DNA of 22,517 bases from the NCBI GenBank assembly GCA_945837185.1, contig CAMAMZ010000011.1:1-22517 (forward strand), in the 5' to 3' direction. Every line of letters starts with the position of its first letter. The stretch's first letter is position 1. Below, piece by piece: positions 1 to 8,232 of this stretch. This DNA is from an uncultured Bacteroidales bacterium. Lineage in GTDB: Bacteria; Bacteroidota; Bacteroidia; Bacteroidales; Bacteroidaceae. The notes below the pieces were generated by a model. That model had not been told where the DNA came from, did not search any database, and worked only from the letters and a program-made list of their open reading frames with translations. Both the position numbers and the translations under genes were made by a program.

Positions 1-3
1 TAA

Positions 4-44
4 AAGGGCTCTGCCCCGACATTACGTGCGGTGGCAGAGCCCTT
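4..44 (-). terminator. Terminator of the frdCAB operon
   Basis: A 12-bp perfect stem (4-15 with 33-44, arm AAGGGCTCTGCC) encloses a 17-nt loop. Read on the minus strand it lies 22 bases past the frdB stop and ends in a short TTTTA stretch at the window edge, as expected for an intrinsic terminator of the operon. Confidence 0.8.
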
Positions 45-66
45 ATTTGTATAACCTTAATTCTGT

Positions 67-825
67 TTAGTCGGCCAATTTGGCTGAGATAAACTCACGG
101 TTCAAACGTGCGATATTGGCAATAGACTCATTCTTGGGACATACAGCCTCACAAGCACGTGTATTGGTACAGTTACCAAAGCCCAGCTCGTCCATCTTTG
201 CAATCATAGCCTTGGCACGCTTTGCAGCCTCAGGACGACCTTGTGGCAACAATGCCAACTGACTTACCTTAGAGCTAACGAAAAGCATGGCAGAACCATT
301 CTTACATGCTGCTACGCAAGCGCCACAACCAATACATGTAGCGCAATCCATAGCCTCGTCGGCATCCTGCTTAGGAATGAGGATTGCATTGGCATCCTGT
401 GCCTGACCTGTACGAATAGAGGTGTAGCCACCAGCCTGAATAATCTTATCAAAGGCGCCACGGTCAACCATACAGTCTTTAATAACCGGGAAACCGGCAG
501 AACGCCAAGGCTCTACGGTGATAACATCGCCATCGTTGAAACGACGCATGTACAACTGACAGGTTGTAGCGCCTGTCTCTGTCTTGCCATGAGGTGTACC
601 GTTGATGTAAAGTGAGCACATACCACAAATACCCTCGCGACAGTCGTGGTCGAAGACAAAAGGCTCCTGACCAGCCTCAATAAGCTCTTCGTTGAGGATG
701 TCAAGCATCTCCAAGAACGAAGTGTCGTCGGGGATGTTCTTCATCTCATGTGTATCGAAATGACCCTTATCCTTGGGGCCGTTTTGCTTCCAATACTTCA
801 GTGTGAATGATATATTCTTTGCCAT
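67..825 (-). CDS. frdB: Fumarate reductase / succinate dehydrogenase, iron-sulfur subunit
   Basis: This 252-residue subunit carries electrons between the membrane cytochrome b and the flavoprotein in the quinol:fumarate reductase/succinate dehydrogenase complex. The N-terminal ferredoxin-like half has the [2Fe-2S] ligands C62, C67, C70 and C89 (CREGICGMC, then a later Cys). The C-terminal half has CATCIGCGAC (C161, C164, C167) and a second set C219, C225, C229 followed by Pro, which together supply the [4Fe-4S] and [3Fe-4S] clusters. Length and cysteine spacing match the family. It is the last gene of frdC-frdA-frdB, starting 5 bp after the frdA stop, so it is cotranscribed. The sequence alone does not show the in vivo direction; in anaerobic Bacteroidales the complex normally reduces fumarate. 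Confidence 0.95.
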   Translation of the reverse strand: MAKNISFTLKYWKQNGPKDKGHFDTHEMKNIPDDTSFLEMLDILNEELIEAGQEPFVFDHDCREGICGMCSLYINGTPHGKTETGATTCQLYMRRFNDGDVITVEPWRSAGFPVIKDCMVDRGAFDKIIQAGGYTSIRTGQAQDANAILIPKQDADEAMDCATCIGCGACVAACKNGSAMLFVSSKVSQLALLPQGRPEAAKRAKAMIAKMDELGFGNCTNTRACEAVCPKNESIANIARLNREFISAKLAD

Positions 826-830
826 GATGT

Positions 831-2813
831 TTAGTTCTTATAGTTACGTGTTTGTACCTTGATTGCCTCATACTCAAGCGGCTCCTTTACCAGCACAGGT
901 GCCTTGGCATCCTCGCCCTGATACTCCCAGCAGCCTACATAGAAGAAGTTCTCGTCATCGCGCTTTGCTTCACCTTCTTCTGTCTGGTGCTCCTCGCGGA
1001 AGTGACCACCGCAGCTTTCCTCACGATGGAGCGCATCGTGTGCGATCAGTTCACCCATCAGGATGAAGTCACGCAAGTGGATAGCCTTGTCAAGCTCGAT
1101 ATTCAAACCTTCCTTGCTTCCTGGAATGAAGAGGTTGGTGTTGAACTCCTTGCGAATTTCATTGAGCAACTTGATACCTTCTTCCAGTCCTTTCTTGGTA
1201 CGACCCATACCCACATGTTCCCACATGATATGGCCAAGTTCCTTGTGAATAGAATCAACAGAACGCTTACCCTTAATATTCATCAGGCGGTCAATTTCCT
1301 TCTGAACACCCTGTTCTGCCTCTGCGAACTCAGGCAGGTCGGTAGAAAGGCGAGGCCACAAAGACTGGTCGGCCAGATAGTTCTGGATGGTGTAAGGCAG
1401 CACGAAATAACCATCTGCCAAACCCTGCATAAGGGCAGATGCACCCAAACGGTTTGCACCATGGTCAGAGAAGTTACACTCACCAATAGCAAAGAGGCCG
1501 GGAATAGTGGTTTGCAATTCATAGTCAACCCAGATACCACCCATTGTATAGTGTACAGCGGGGAATATCATCATCGGGTTGTAATATTTCACACCATTAA
1601 TTTCCTTGGCAAACTCACCTGGATTCACATCGGTAATTTCCTCATACATATCGAAGAGGTTACCATAACGCTGGAGAATCTGGTCAATGCCAAGACGGTT
1701 GATAGACTCAGAGAAATCAAGGAATACAGCCAAACCGGTATTGTTTACACCGTAACCCTTGTCGCAACGCTCTTTGGCTGCACGTGAAGCCACGTCACGA
1801 GGAACAAGGTTACCAAATGCAGGATAACGACGCTCCAAATAATAGTCGCGGTCTTCTTCAGGAATATCAGAACCCTTAATCTCACCAGCCTGCAGACGCT
1901 TAGCATCCTCAAGTTTCTTGGGCACCCAGATACGGCCGTCGTTACGCAACGACTCCGACATCAAGGTCAACTTACTTTGCTTGTCACCGTGCACCGGAAT
2001 ACAGGTGGGGTGAATCTGTACATAGCAAGGATTAGCAAAATAAGCACCCTTACGATAGCACTGAATAGCAGCTGTACAGTTGCAACCCATAGCGTTGGTT
2101 GAAAGGAAGTAGGTGTTACCATAACCACCTGTAGCAATCACCACAGCATTGGCAGAGAAACGCTCCAACTGACCTGTTACCAGATTCTTGGCAATGATAC
2201 CGCGAGCATGTCCGTCTACAATCACTACATCTTCCATTTCGTAACGTGTATAGAGCTTCACTTTCTTGGCTTGAACCTGTGCGCTCAAAGAAGAATAAGC
2301 ACCGAGCAAGAGCTGCTGGCCGGTCTGACCTTTCGCATAGAAAGTACGAGACACCTGCGCACCACCGAAAGAACGGTTTGCAAGCATACCACCATATTCA
2401 CGTGCAAAAGGAACACCTTGTGCCACACACTGGTCAATGATATTGTTCGATACCTCTGCCAAACGGTATACATTGGCCTCACGGGCACGGTAGTCACCAC
2501 CTTTTACGGTATCGTAGAACAAACGATACACAGAGTCACCGTCGTTCTGATAATTCTTGGCTGCGTTGATACCTCCCTGAGCCGCAATAGAGTGTGCACG
2601 ACGAGGAGAATCCTGAATGCAGAAGTTATATACGTTGAAACCCATCTCGCCAAGAGAAGCAGCAGCACTGGCACCTGCCAAACCTGTACCGACCACGATG
2701 ACGTCCAACTTCAGCTTGTTCTTGGGGTTTACCAAGCGCTGGTGAGCCTTATAGTTAGTCCATTTCTCAGCTACAGGACCTTCAGGTATTCTGGAATTTA
2801 ATGTTTTTGCCAT
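831..2813 (-). CDS. frdA: Fumarate reductase / succinate dehydrogenase, flavoprotein subunit
   Basis: This is the catalytic 660-residue subunit, which interconverts fumarate and succinate on a covalently bound FAD on the cytoplasmic face of the membrane. An N-terminal dinucleotide-binding motif GTGLAGASAA lies near residues 42-51. The histidine that binds FAD covalently is H74 in RAHSIAAQGG. The active-site segment QIHPT (266-270) is followed by SLRNDGR (288-294), and a late flavin-binding segment GECNFSDHGANRLG is present. The architecture is the long non-proteobacterial form found with single-subunit cytochrome b partners, as in Wolinella FrdA and Bacillus SdhA. It is the middle gene of the operon, 47 bp downstream of frdC and 5 bp before frdB. 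All expected catalytic motifs are intact. Confidence 0.95.
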   Translation of the reverse strand: MAKTLNSRIPEGPVAEKWTNYKAHQRLVNPKNKLKLDVIVVGTGLAGASAAASLGEMGFNVYNFCIQDSPRRAHSIAAQGGINAAKNYQNDGDSVYRLFYDTVKGGDYRAREANVYRLAEVSNNIIDQCVAQGVPFAREYGGMLANRSFGGAQVSRTFYAKGQTGQQLLLGAYSSLSAQVQAKKVKLYTRYEMEDVVIVDGHARGIIAKNLVTGQLERFSANAVVIATGGYGNTYFLSTNAMGCNCTAAIQCYRKGAYFANPCYVQIHPTCIPVHGDKQSKLTLMSESLRNDGRIWVPKKLEDAKRLQAGEIKGSDIPEEDRDYYLERRYPAFGNLVPRDVASRAAKERCDKGYGVNNTGLAVFLDFSESINRLGIDQILQRYGNLFDMYEEITDVNPGEFAKEINGVKYYNPMMIFPAVHYTMGGIWVDYELQTTIPGLFAIGECNFSDHGANRLGASALMQGLADGYFVLPYTIQNYLADQSLWPRLSTDLPEFAEAEQGVQKEIDRLMNIKGKRSVDSIHKELGHIMWEHVGMGRTKKGLEEGIKLLNEIRKEFNTNLFIPGSKEGLNIELDKAIHLRDFILMGELIAHDALHREESCGGHFREEHQTEEGEAKRDDENFFYVGCWEYQGEDAKAPVLVKEPLEYEAIKVQTRNYKN

Positions 2814-2860
2814 AACCTTTTATAAACTTTATCTGTTAGATGTTCAATAAAAAAAATCCT

Positions 2861-3535
2861 TTAGAGGCTTGGAGCCAATTTAAAGGCGAATGCCAACACA
2901 ACAACGAGGAAGCAAAGCATCAAAACGGTCGTATAGACAATACTGATCGTCTTCCAACGGCAGAACCATGTCTTGCCATTCCATCCCAATGTTTGCATAG
3001 CACTCCAGAAACCATGAGTAAGATGGAACCAGATAGCTGCCAGCCAGATGATGTAGAGCACTACATACACAGGATTGGCAAAAGTGTCTTTGATGAAAGC
3101 GAAACCATCAGAAGGCATGTGTGCCACAGGCATGTGAACCAACTCGGCAAACATCATGTTGTACCAGAAGTTAAACAGATGGAGCAACAGGCCCAACAAT
3201 ACAATAATGCCCAATACGAGCATGTTCTGAGAAGCCCATTCAACCTTGGCAGGTTTGTCGGTTACGGCATAACGTTCAACACCACGGGCACGACGGTTTT
3301 GTGCCGTAAGGATAAACGCATACACGATGTGAGCTACTGCCAAAGCAGCCAAACCCAATGTTGCGGCAACAGCATACCAATTGGCACCCAGAAGCTCACA
3401 AATTGTGTTATAAGCCTCTCCAGAGAAGAGAACCGCGACGTTCATACAGCAGTGGAACGTCAAGAATAGAATAAGGGCGAGACCAGTTACTGACATCACC
3501 ACTTTTCTACCAATAGATGAATTGATTAACCACAT
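2861..3535 (-). CDS. frdC: Fumarate reductase / succinate dehydrogenase, cytochrome b subunit
   Basis: This 224-residue membrane anchor passes electrons between menaquinone and FrdB through haem b. Five hydrophobic segments are visible, at about 11-30, 53-77, 104-128, 155-180 and 194-218, which is the layout of the single-subunit, two-haem (type B) anchors. Candidate axial haem ligands are H28, H69, H119 and H171 or H174, one set in each of the first four helices. The motif HGFWSAMQTLG after H174 is typical of the Bacteroidetes branch. It is the first gene of the operon. Its ATG lies about 125 nt downstream of the predicted start site, giving an unusually long leader for this window. No strong Shine-Dalgarno sequence is seen; the region before the ATG is AT-rich, as usual for the phylum. 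Confidence 0.92.
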   Translation of the reverse strand: MWLINSSIGRKVVMSVTGLALILFLTFHCCMNVAVLFSGEAYNTICELLGANWYAVAATLGLAALAVAHIVYAFILTAQNRRARGVERYAVTDKPAKVEWASQNMLVLGIIVLLGLLLHLFNFWYNMMFAELVHMPVAHMPSDGFAFIKDTFANPVYVVLYIIWLAAIWFHLTHGFWSAMQTLGWNGKTWFCRWKTISIVYTTVLMLCFLVVVLAFAFKLAPSL

Positions 3536-3576
3536 AAATGATTGTAATTTAATTATTTAACTATTAGAATTTAACA

Positions 3577-3590
3577 ATGATTCGCATCAT
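3577..3590. promoter_or_regulatory. FNR/CRP-like dyad in the frdC leader
   Basis: The perfect dyad ATGAT-TCGC-ATCAT matches 8 of 10 specified positions of the FNR consensus TTGAT-N4-ATCAA. It lies between the predicted frd promoter and frdC. If bound by a CRP/FNR-family regulator, its position downstream of the promoter would favour repression. It could equally be a 5-bp tetraloop hairpin in the leader RNA, or chance. Confidence 0.25.
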
Positions 3591-3666
3591 GAAAACCTGT
3601 TGAAGGCAAGGTAGAAACAAGGCTATACCCTTTATAATTAAGGTATGTATACTCCTACGATGAATG

Positions 3667-3697
3667 CAAAAATACTACATTTTGGTGATAAATCAAA
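3667..3697 (-). promoter_or_regulatory. Promoter of frdCAB
   Basis: On the minus strand TTTG (3694-3697) is followed after exactly 19 bp by TATTTTTG (3667-3674). This matches the Bacteroidetes -33 TTTG / -7 TAnnTTTG consensus in sequence and spacing. Transcription would begin near 3660, leaving a leader of roughly 125 nt before frdC. Confidence 0.6.
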
Positions 3698-3729
3698 GTA
3701 AAAGGGGCAAAAAATTGGATTTAAATTCT

Positions 3730-3737
3730 TACTTTTG
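3730..3737 (+). promoter_or_regulatory. -7 promoter element of mnmG
   Basis: TACTTTTG fits TAnnTTTG and lies 19 bp before the mnmG ATG at 3757. No matching -33 box is seen at the usual distance. Its position supports the downstream ATG as the true start, since any start at 3664 would lie upstream of the promoter. Confidence 0.45.
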
Positions 3738-3756
3738 CAAAAAAACAAGAAGACAA

Positions 3757-5628
3757 ATGAACTTCAAATATGATGTTATCGTAATTGGCGGTGGACACGC
3801 AGGCTGCGAGGCCGCTGCTGCTGCAGCAAATATGGGTGCAAAAACTTGTCTGATTACTATGGACATGAACAAAATCGGACAAATGAGTTGCAACCCTGCT
3901 GTTGGAGGTATAGCGAAGGGACAGATTGTAAGGGAAGTGGACGCATTGGGAGGCCAGATGGGTATCATTACAGACGCCACAGCTATCCAGTTCCGCATGC
4001 TGAACAAAGGGAAAGGTCCGGCAGTATGGTCTCCACGCGCCCAATGCGACCGCGCTAAATTTATATGGAAGTGGAGAGAGGTATTGGATGCAACACCTAA
4101 TCTTGACATCTGGCAAGACCAAGCTGAAATGCTGTTGGTAGAAAACAAGGAAGCCGTAGGTGTACAAACCGTATGGGGCATTACCTTCCGGGCAAAAAGT
4201 ATAGTAGTTTGCGCTGGTACATTCCTCAACGGACTGATGCACATCGGTAGGCACCAATATCCTGGAGGCAGATGTGCTGAACCTGCCGTAACGCATTTCA
4301 GCGAGAGCATTGCCCAATGGGGTCTAAGGATGGCGCGCATGAAAACAGGCACGCCTGTGAGAATAGACAAGCGGAGTATTCATCTCGACGAAATGGAAAT
4401 GCAACCTGGCGAAAACGATTTTCACCAGTTTAGCTATTTGGGAGAACATAGAGCACTACAACAACTGCCTTGCTGGCTTTGCTACACCAACAAGGAAGTG
4501 CACGAGGTGTTGAAAAGTGCCATAGCTGACTCACCTCTTTACAATGGTCAGATTCGCAGCACCGGTCCCCGCTACTGCCCTTCCATAGAAACCAAACTGG
4601 TTACTTTCCCCGACAAAGACCAGCATCCTTTATTTCTGGAACCCGAAGGGGAGAATACCAACGAAATGTACTTAAACGGTTTTTCATCGAGCATGCCGGC
4701 AGAAATCCAAATGGAAGCTATTCGCAAGATACCTGCGTTTAGAGATGCTAAGGCCTACCGACCGGGCTATGCCATCGAATATGACTACTTTGATCCTACA
4801 CAACTCTCCCATACATTAGAGTCGAAAATATTGCCGGGGCTCTTTTTGGCCGGACAAGTGAATGGCACTACGGGCTATGAGGAAGCAGCAGGACAAGGAT
4901 GGGTGGCAGGTGTAAACGCAGCACTCAAATGCTATGGCAAGGAAACCTTTGTCATGAACAGAGACGAGAGTTATATTGGCGTCTTGGTCGATGATTTAAC
5001 AAACAAAGGTGTGGATGAACCCTATCGTATGTTTACATCAAGAGCCGAATACCGCATTCTGCTGCGTCAAGACGATGCAGATGCCCGACTTACAGAAAGA
5101 GCCTATCGTTTGGGGGTCGCCAGCAAGAAGCGATACGATTGGTGGTTAGAAAAGAAAGATTGGATTCATCGGATTCTTGACTTCTGCCAAAACACTTCTA
5201 TCAAGCCACAAGTCATCAACTCCTTTCTTGAATACAACAACTCTACCCCACTCCGCATGGGCTGTAAACTTTCTGAGTTGATTGTGCGCCCACAAATCAG
5301 CATACAACAGCTGGCTACAGCTGTACCCGACTTAGCTGCTTTTTTAGACAACATTCCAAACCGCAAGGAAGAAATTATCGAAGCATCCGAAATACAAATT
5401 AAATACAAAGGATATATAGAGCGAGAAAATATAGTAGCAGAGAAGATGCGCAGGTTAGAGAACATCAGAATCAAAGGACGCTTTCATTATAGCGAGCTCA
5501 AGGAAATATCTACGGAAGGACGTCAAAAGCTTGAAAGAATAGACCCAGACACTCTGGCACAGGCAAGCAGAATACCAGGCGTCTCCCCAAGCGACATCAA
5601 TGTATTATTAGTATTATTAGGTAGATAG
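3757..5628 (+). CDS. mnmG: tRNA uridine-5-carboxymethylaminomethyl modification enzyme MnmG (GidA)
   Basis: MnmG works with MnmE to place a carboxymethylaminomethyl group on the wobble uridine of several tRNAs, using FAD, NADH and a methylene-folate donor. The protein begins MNFKYDVIVIGGGHAGCEAA, with the FAD-binding GGGHAG close to the N-terminus. The family hallmark PRYCPSIE, holding the catalytic Cys, and the segment GQVNGTTGYEEAAGQG are present. From this start it has 623 residues, the normal length. The reading frame is open back to 3664, but the 31 extra residues are not family-like and precede the promoter element, so I chose 3757. It is divergent from frdCAB and heads the run mnmG-apt-uvrC. 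The stop codon TAG overlaps the first bases of a parS site. In many bacteria this gene sits close to the replication origin. Confidence 0.96.
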   Translation: MNFKYDVIVIGGGHAGCEAAAAAANMGAKTCLITMDMNKIGQMSCNPAVGGIAKGQIVREVDALGGQMGIITDATAIQFRMLNKGKGPAVWSPRAQCDRAKFIWKWREVLDATPNLDIWQDQAEMLLVENKEAVGVQTVWGITFRAKSIVVCAGTFLNGLMHIGRHQYPGGRCAEPAVTHFSESIAQWGLRMARMKTGTPVRIDKRSIHLDEMEMQPGENDFHQFSYLGEHRALQQLPCWLCYTNKEVHEVLKSAIADSPLYNGQIRSTGPRYCPSIETKLVTFPDKDQHPLFLEPEGENTNEMYLNGFSSSMPAEIQMEAIRKIPAFRDAKAYRPGYAIEYDYFDPTQLSHTLESKILPGLFLAGQVNGTTGYEEAAGQGWVAGVNAALKCYGKETFVMNRDESYIGVLVDDLTNKGVDEPYRMFTSRAEYRILLRQDDADARLTERAYRLGVASKKRYDWWLEKKDWIHRILDFCQNTSIKPQVINSFLEYNNSTPLRMGCKLSELIVRPQISIQQLATAVPDLAAFLDNIPNRKEEIIEASEIQIKYKGYIERENIVAEKMRRLENIRIKGRFHYSELKEISTEGRQKLERIDPDTLAQASRIPGVSPSDINVLLVLLGR

Positions 5629-5642
5629 TTTCACGTGAAACT
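5627..5642. promoter_or_regulatory. parS site 1 (ParB-binding centromere site)
   Basis: AGTTTCACGTGAAACT is a perfect 16-bp palindrome. Its 14-bp core GTTTCACGTGAAAC is identical to the core of the widely conserved chromosomal parS consensus tGTTTCACGTGAAACa. It occupies the gap between mnmG and apt and its first two bases are the last two of the mnmG stop codon. No parA or parB gene is in this window. Confidence 0.85.
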
Positions 5643-5676
5643 TATTTCATAACAAACAACCTTTAACTTATTGGAT

Positions 5677-6207
5677 ATGAACAACAAAACATTAGTCGAG
5701 AACTTAAGAACTATCAACGACTGGCCGATAAAAGGCATTGCATTTAGAGATGTAACAACATTGTTTAAAAACCCAGCCTGTATACGAATTATTTGCGACG
5801 AAACCTATGACCTTTATAAAGACAACGGAATAACCAAAATAGTAGGTATTGAAAGTCGTGGCTTTGTAATCACATCAGCATTGGCATATCGTCTAAACGC
5901 TGGTGTTGCATTATGTCGCAAACCTGGCAAACTTCCATGGGAAACAATAAAAGAAAGCTATGAAAAGGAATATGGTGTCGACACGATAGAAATGCACAAA
6001 GATGCAATTGAAGAAAATGACATAGTTTTAATACATGACGATTTATTAGCAACAGGTGGTACAATGAAAGCCGCTTGCGACCTTGTTAGGAAGTTTAACC
6101 CTAAAAAGATATACTGCAACTTTATCATTGAACTCATCAACGAAGGATTAAACGGAAGAGATGCTTTCGACAAAGATATAGAGATAACATCCCTTTTAAA
6201 GCTTTAA
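5677..6207 (+). CDS. apt: Adenine phosphoribosyltransferase
   Basis: This enzyme salvages adenine by joining it to PRPP to give AMP and pyrophosphate in the cytosol. The 176-residue protein has the PRPP-binding loop IVLIHDDLLATGGT at about 116-129, the segment GIESRGFV at 57-64 and the APT-typical RKPGKLPW at 81-88. The N-terminus IRTINDWPIKGI-like segment (around 11-21) matches the family's purine-recognition start. A TTG six bases upstream could also be read as a start; the ATG at 5677 gives the usual N-terminus. It sits 48 bp after mnmG and 57 bp before uvrC, with a parS site in each gap. No separate promoter is evident, so it is probably transcribed with mnmG. Confidence 0.95.
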   Translation: MNNKTLVENLRTINDWPIKGIAFRDVTTLFKNPACIRIICDETYDLYKDNGITKIVGIESRGFVITSALAYRLNAGVALCRKPGKLPWETIKESYEKEYGVDTIEMHKDAIEENDIVLIHDDLLATGGTMKAACDLVRKFNPKKIYCNFIIELINEGLNGRDAFDKDIEITSLLKL

Positions 6208-6209
6208 CC

Positions 6210-6225
6210 AGTTTCACGTGAAACA
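6210..6225. promoter_or_regulatory. parS site 2 (ParB-binding centromere site)
   Basis: AGTTTCACGTGAAACA contains the same perfect 14-bp core (6211-6224) and matches 15 of 16 positions of the parS consensus. It lies in the apt-uvrC gap, 583 bp from the first copy. Two copies at this spacing, both between genes, make a chance origin unlikely. Confidence 0.87.
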
Positions 6226-6264
6226 CTTTAAGCAATACTTCTAAACAACTCACTGTCACCTATT

Positions 6265-8106
6265 ATGAAGCTTGAAGAGAAAGAAACACTACAAGAGAAA
6301 CTAAAGCGTATAGTACTGAGCATGCCAGAGAAACCAGGCAGCTACCAGTTCTATGACGAAGACCACATTATTATATATGTAGGTAAGGCTAAGAATCTCA
6401 AAAGGAGGGTTTCTTCTTATTTTCATAGCGAAGTGGATAGATTTAAGACAAGGGTCTTAGTTTCCAAGATTCGTGACATCAGCTATACAGTAGTGAATAC
6501 TGAGGAAGATGCACTTCTACTGGAAAATAGTTTGATTAAGAAATACAATCCTCGATACAATATATTATTAAAAGACGGAAAAACATACCCCAGCATTTGT
6601 ATTACCAAAGAATATTTGCCTCGCATATTTAAGACTCGAACTATTAATAAAAAAGCTGGCACTTATTTTGGACCTTATAGTCATTTATTGAGTATGAACA
6701 ATATTCTCGACTTGATCAACAAGGTATTTAAGCCACGAAAATGTAGGTTGCCTTTAACACGAGAGGGCATAGCACAAGGCAAATACAAACCATGCTTGGA
6801 GTATCATATCCATAATTGCTACGGTCCCTGTATCGGAAAACAAAGTTATGAAGACTATATCGAATGTATTCAGGAAGCGAAAGAAGTATTGAAAGGTAAC
6901 ACACGTGCATTGAGCGAGATGCTTTATCAGGAAATGCTTCAAAAGGCAGAGGAGCTAAAGTTTGAAGAAGCAGAACTCATCAAACAGCGTTATCTGCTGT
7001 TGGATAGTTTTGTAAGCAAGAGTGAGGTGGTAAGCCATACTATTACCGATGTAGATGTATTCACCATCACCGAAGCCGACGACAACAGGGATGTATTTAT
7101 CAACTATATGCACGTGAAGAACGGAACTGTCAACCAAAGTTTCACCTATGAATATAAACGTGTAGTAGAAGAAAGCAAAGAAGATTTACTCTCAGCCGCC
7201 ATCATTGAGATAAGGGAGCGTTTTGATAGCCATGCCAAAGAAATCATCCTACCATTCGACCTGGCTTGGCCTATCAAAGATGCAACCATTACGATTCCCC
7301 AAAGAGGAGACAAAAAACACCTGTTGGAGCTTTCTGAAATGAATGGCAAGCAATATAAATTCGACCGCATGAAACAGGCCGAGAAGCTGAATCCCGAGCA
7401 GAAGCAAACACGCTTGATGAAAGAACTACAACAGCTTCTCAAACTGGAGAAGCTGCCCTATCATATAGAGTGTTTCGACAATTCCAACATATCCGGAACA
7501 GATGCGGTGGCAGCCTGTGTAGTATTTAAAGCGCTTAAACCTTCAAAGAAAGACTATCGTAAATATAATATTAAAACGGTTGTAGGACCCGATGACTATG
7601 CTTCCATGAAGGAGGTTGTACACCGACGTTACAGCAGATTAAAAGAGGAAGGAGAACCCCTACCCGACCTTATCATAACCGATGGTGGTAAAGGACAGAT
7701 GGAGGTTGTTCGTCAGGTAGTGTATGACGAATTAGGGTTAAAGATTCCAATAGCAGGATTAGCTAAAAACGACAAGCATCGCACCAACGAGTTGCTATAC
7801 GGCAATCCTGTACAAACAATTGGTATCGACATCAAGAGTGAACTCTTTCATGTCCTCACACGCCTGCAAGATGAAGTACATCGTTTTGCCATCACTTTCC
7901 ACAGAGATAAACGTTCCAAACACGCTTTACAAAGCGAGTTAGACAACATCAAGGGCATTGGTGAAAAAACCAAAAACATGTTATGGGAGCATTTTAAATC
8001 ATTGAAGAAGATTAAAGAGGCTGATTTACAGACACTCTCGGAGGTAGTTGGAAAAGCCAAAGCACAACTGTTACGAGATTATTTTACGCAGAGAGAAACA
8101 AACTGA
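6265..8106 (+). CDS. uvrC: UvrABC excinuclease subunit C
   Basis: UvrC makes both incisions around a DNA lesion during nucleotide excision repair, after UvrA and UvrB have loaded. The 613-residue protein has an N-terminal GIY-YIG nuclease domain (about 23-100, with GSYQFY and IYVGKAKNLKRRV). Next comes a cysteine set C160, C177, C185, C189, whose C-x7-C-x3-C end matches the iron-sulfur site described in E. coli UvrC. A UVR helical hairpin that contacts UvrB follows at about 223-250. The RNase H-like endonuclease half has acidic residues in ECFDNSNISG and LIITDGGKG. Tandem helix-hairpin-helix motifs close the protein (KGIGEKTKNML and SEVVGKAKAQLL). It is complete and normal in length, 57 bp downstream of apt with a parS site between. 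Confidence 0.95.
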   Translation: MKLEEKETLQEKLKRIVLSMPEKPGSYQFYDEDHIIIYVGKAKNLKRRVSSYFHSEVDRFKTRVLVSKIRDISYTVVNTEEDALLLENSLIKKYNPRYNILLKDGKTYPSICITKEYLPRIFKTRTINKKAGTYFGPYSHLLSMNNILDLINKVFKPRKCRLPLTREGIAQGKYKPCLEYHIHNCYGPCIGKQSYEDYIECIQEAKEVLKGNTRALSEMLYQEMLQKAEELKFEEAELIKQRYLLLDSFVSKSEVVSHTITDVDVFTITEADDNRDVFINYMHVKNGTVNQSFTYEYKRVVEESKEDLLSAAIIEIRERFDSHAKEIILPFDLAWPIKDATITIPQRGDKKHLLELSEMNGKQYKFDRMKQAEKLNPEQKQTRLMKELQQLLKLEKLPYHIECFDNSNISGTDAVAACVVFKALKPSKKDYRKYNIKTVVGPDDYASMKEVVHRRYSRLKEEGEPLPDLIITDGGKGQMEVVRQVVYDELGLKIPIAGLAKNDKHRTNELLYGNPVQTIGIDIKSELFHVLTRLQDEVHRFAITFHRDKRSKHALQSELDNIKGIGEKTKNMLWEHFKSLKKIKEADLQTLSEVVGKAKAQLLRDYFTQRETN

Positions 8107-8189
8107 GGAAACGTTTCTTCGCACCTCAAATATAGTCAACAAAACAATATTTTCTTGCTTGTTCCTGCCTGTTTCTCAATTATTTTGAG

Positions 8190-8197
8190 TAATTTTG
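8190..8197 (+). promoter_or_regulatory. -7 promoter element of the dtd-mazG-deoC operon
   Basis: TAATTTTG fits TAnnTTTG and lies in the 126-bp gap between uvrC and dtd, 35 bp before the dtd ATG. No clear -33 box is seen. It suggests dtd starts a new transcription unit separate from uvrC. Confidence 0.45.
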
Positions 8198-8232
8198 CAT
8201 GATAAATAAAAACAGTTGCATACCATAGCAAT

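Noticed and set aside
852..1787. Long plus-strand open frame opposite frdA (311 codons)
   Set aside because: It is the antisense of a well-supported frdA and has no family features, ribosome binding site or promoter.
1778..1791. parS-like GCTGCACGTGAAGC in frdA
   Set aside because: It differs from the parS core at three of 14 positions and is in coding sequence; the two intergenic sites match perfectly.
3624..3647. Short ATACC/GGTAT dyad in the frdC leader
   Set aside because: A 5-bp arm with a 12-base loop in AT-rich sequence is expected by chance.
3664..3756. 31-residue extension of MnmG
   Set aside because: It precedes the -7 promoter element and is not part of the conserved family N-terminus.
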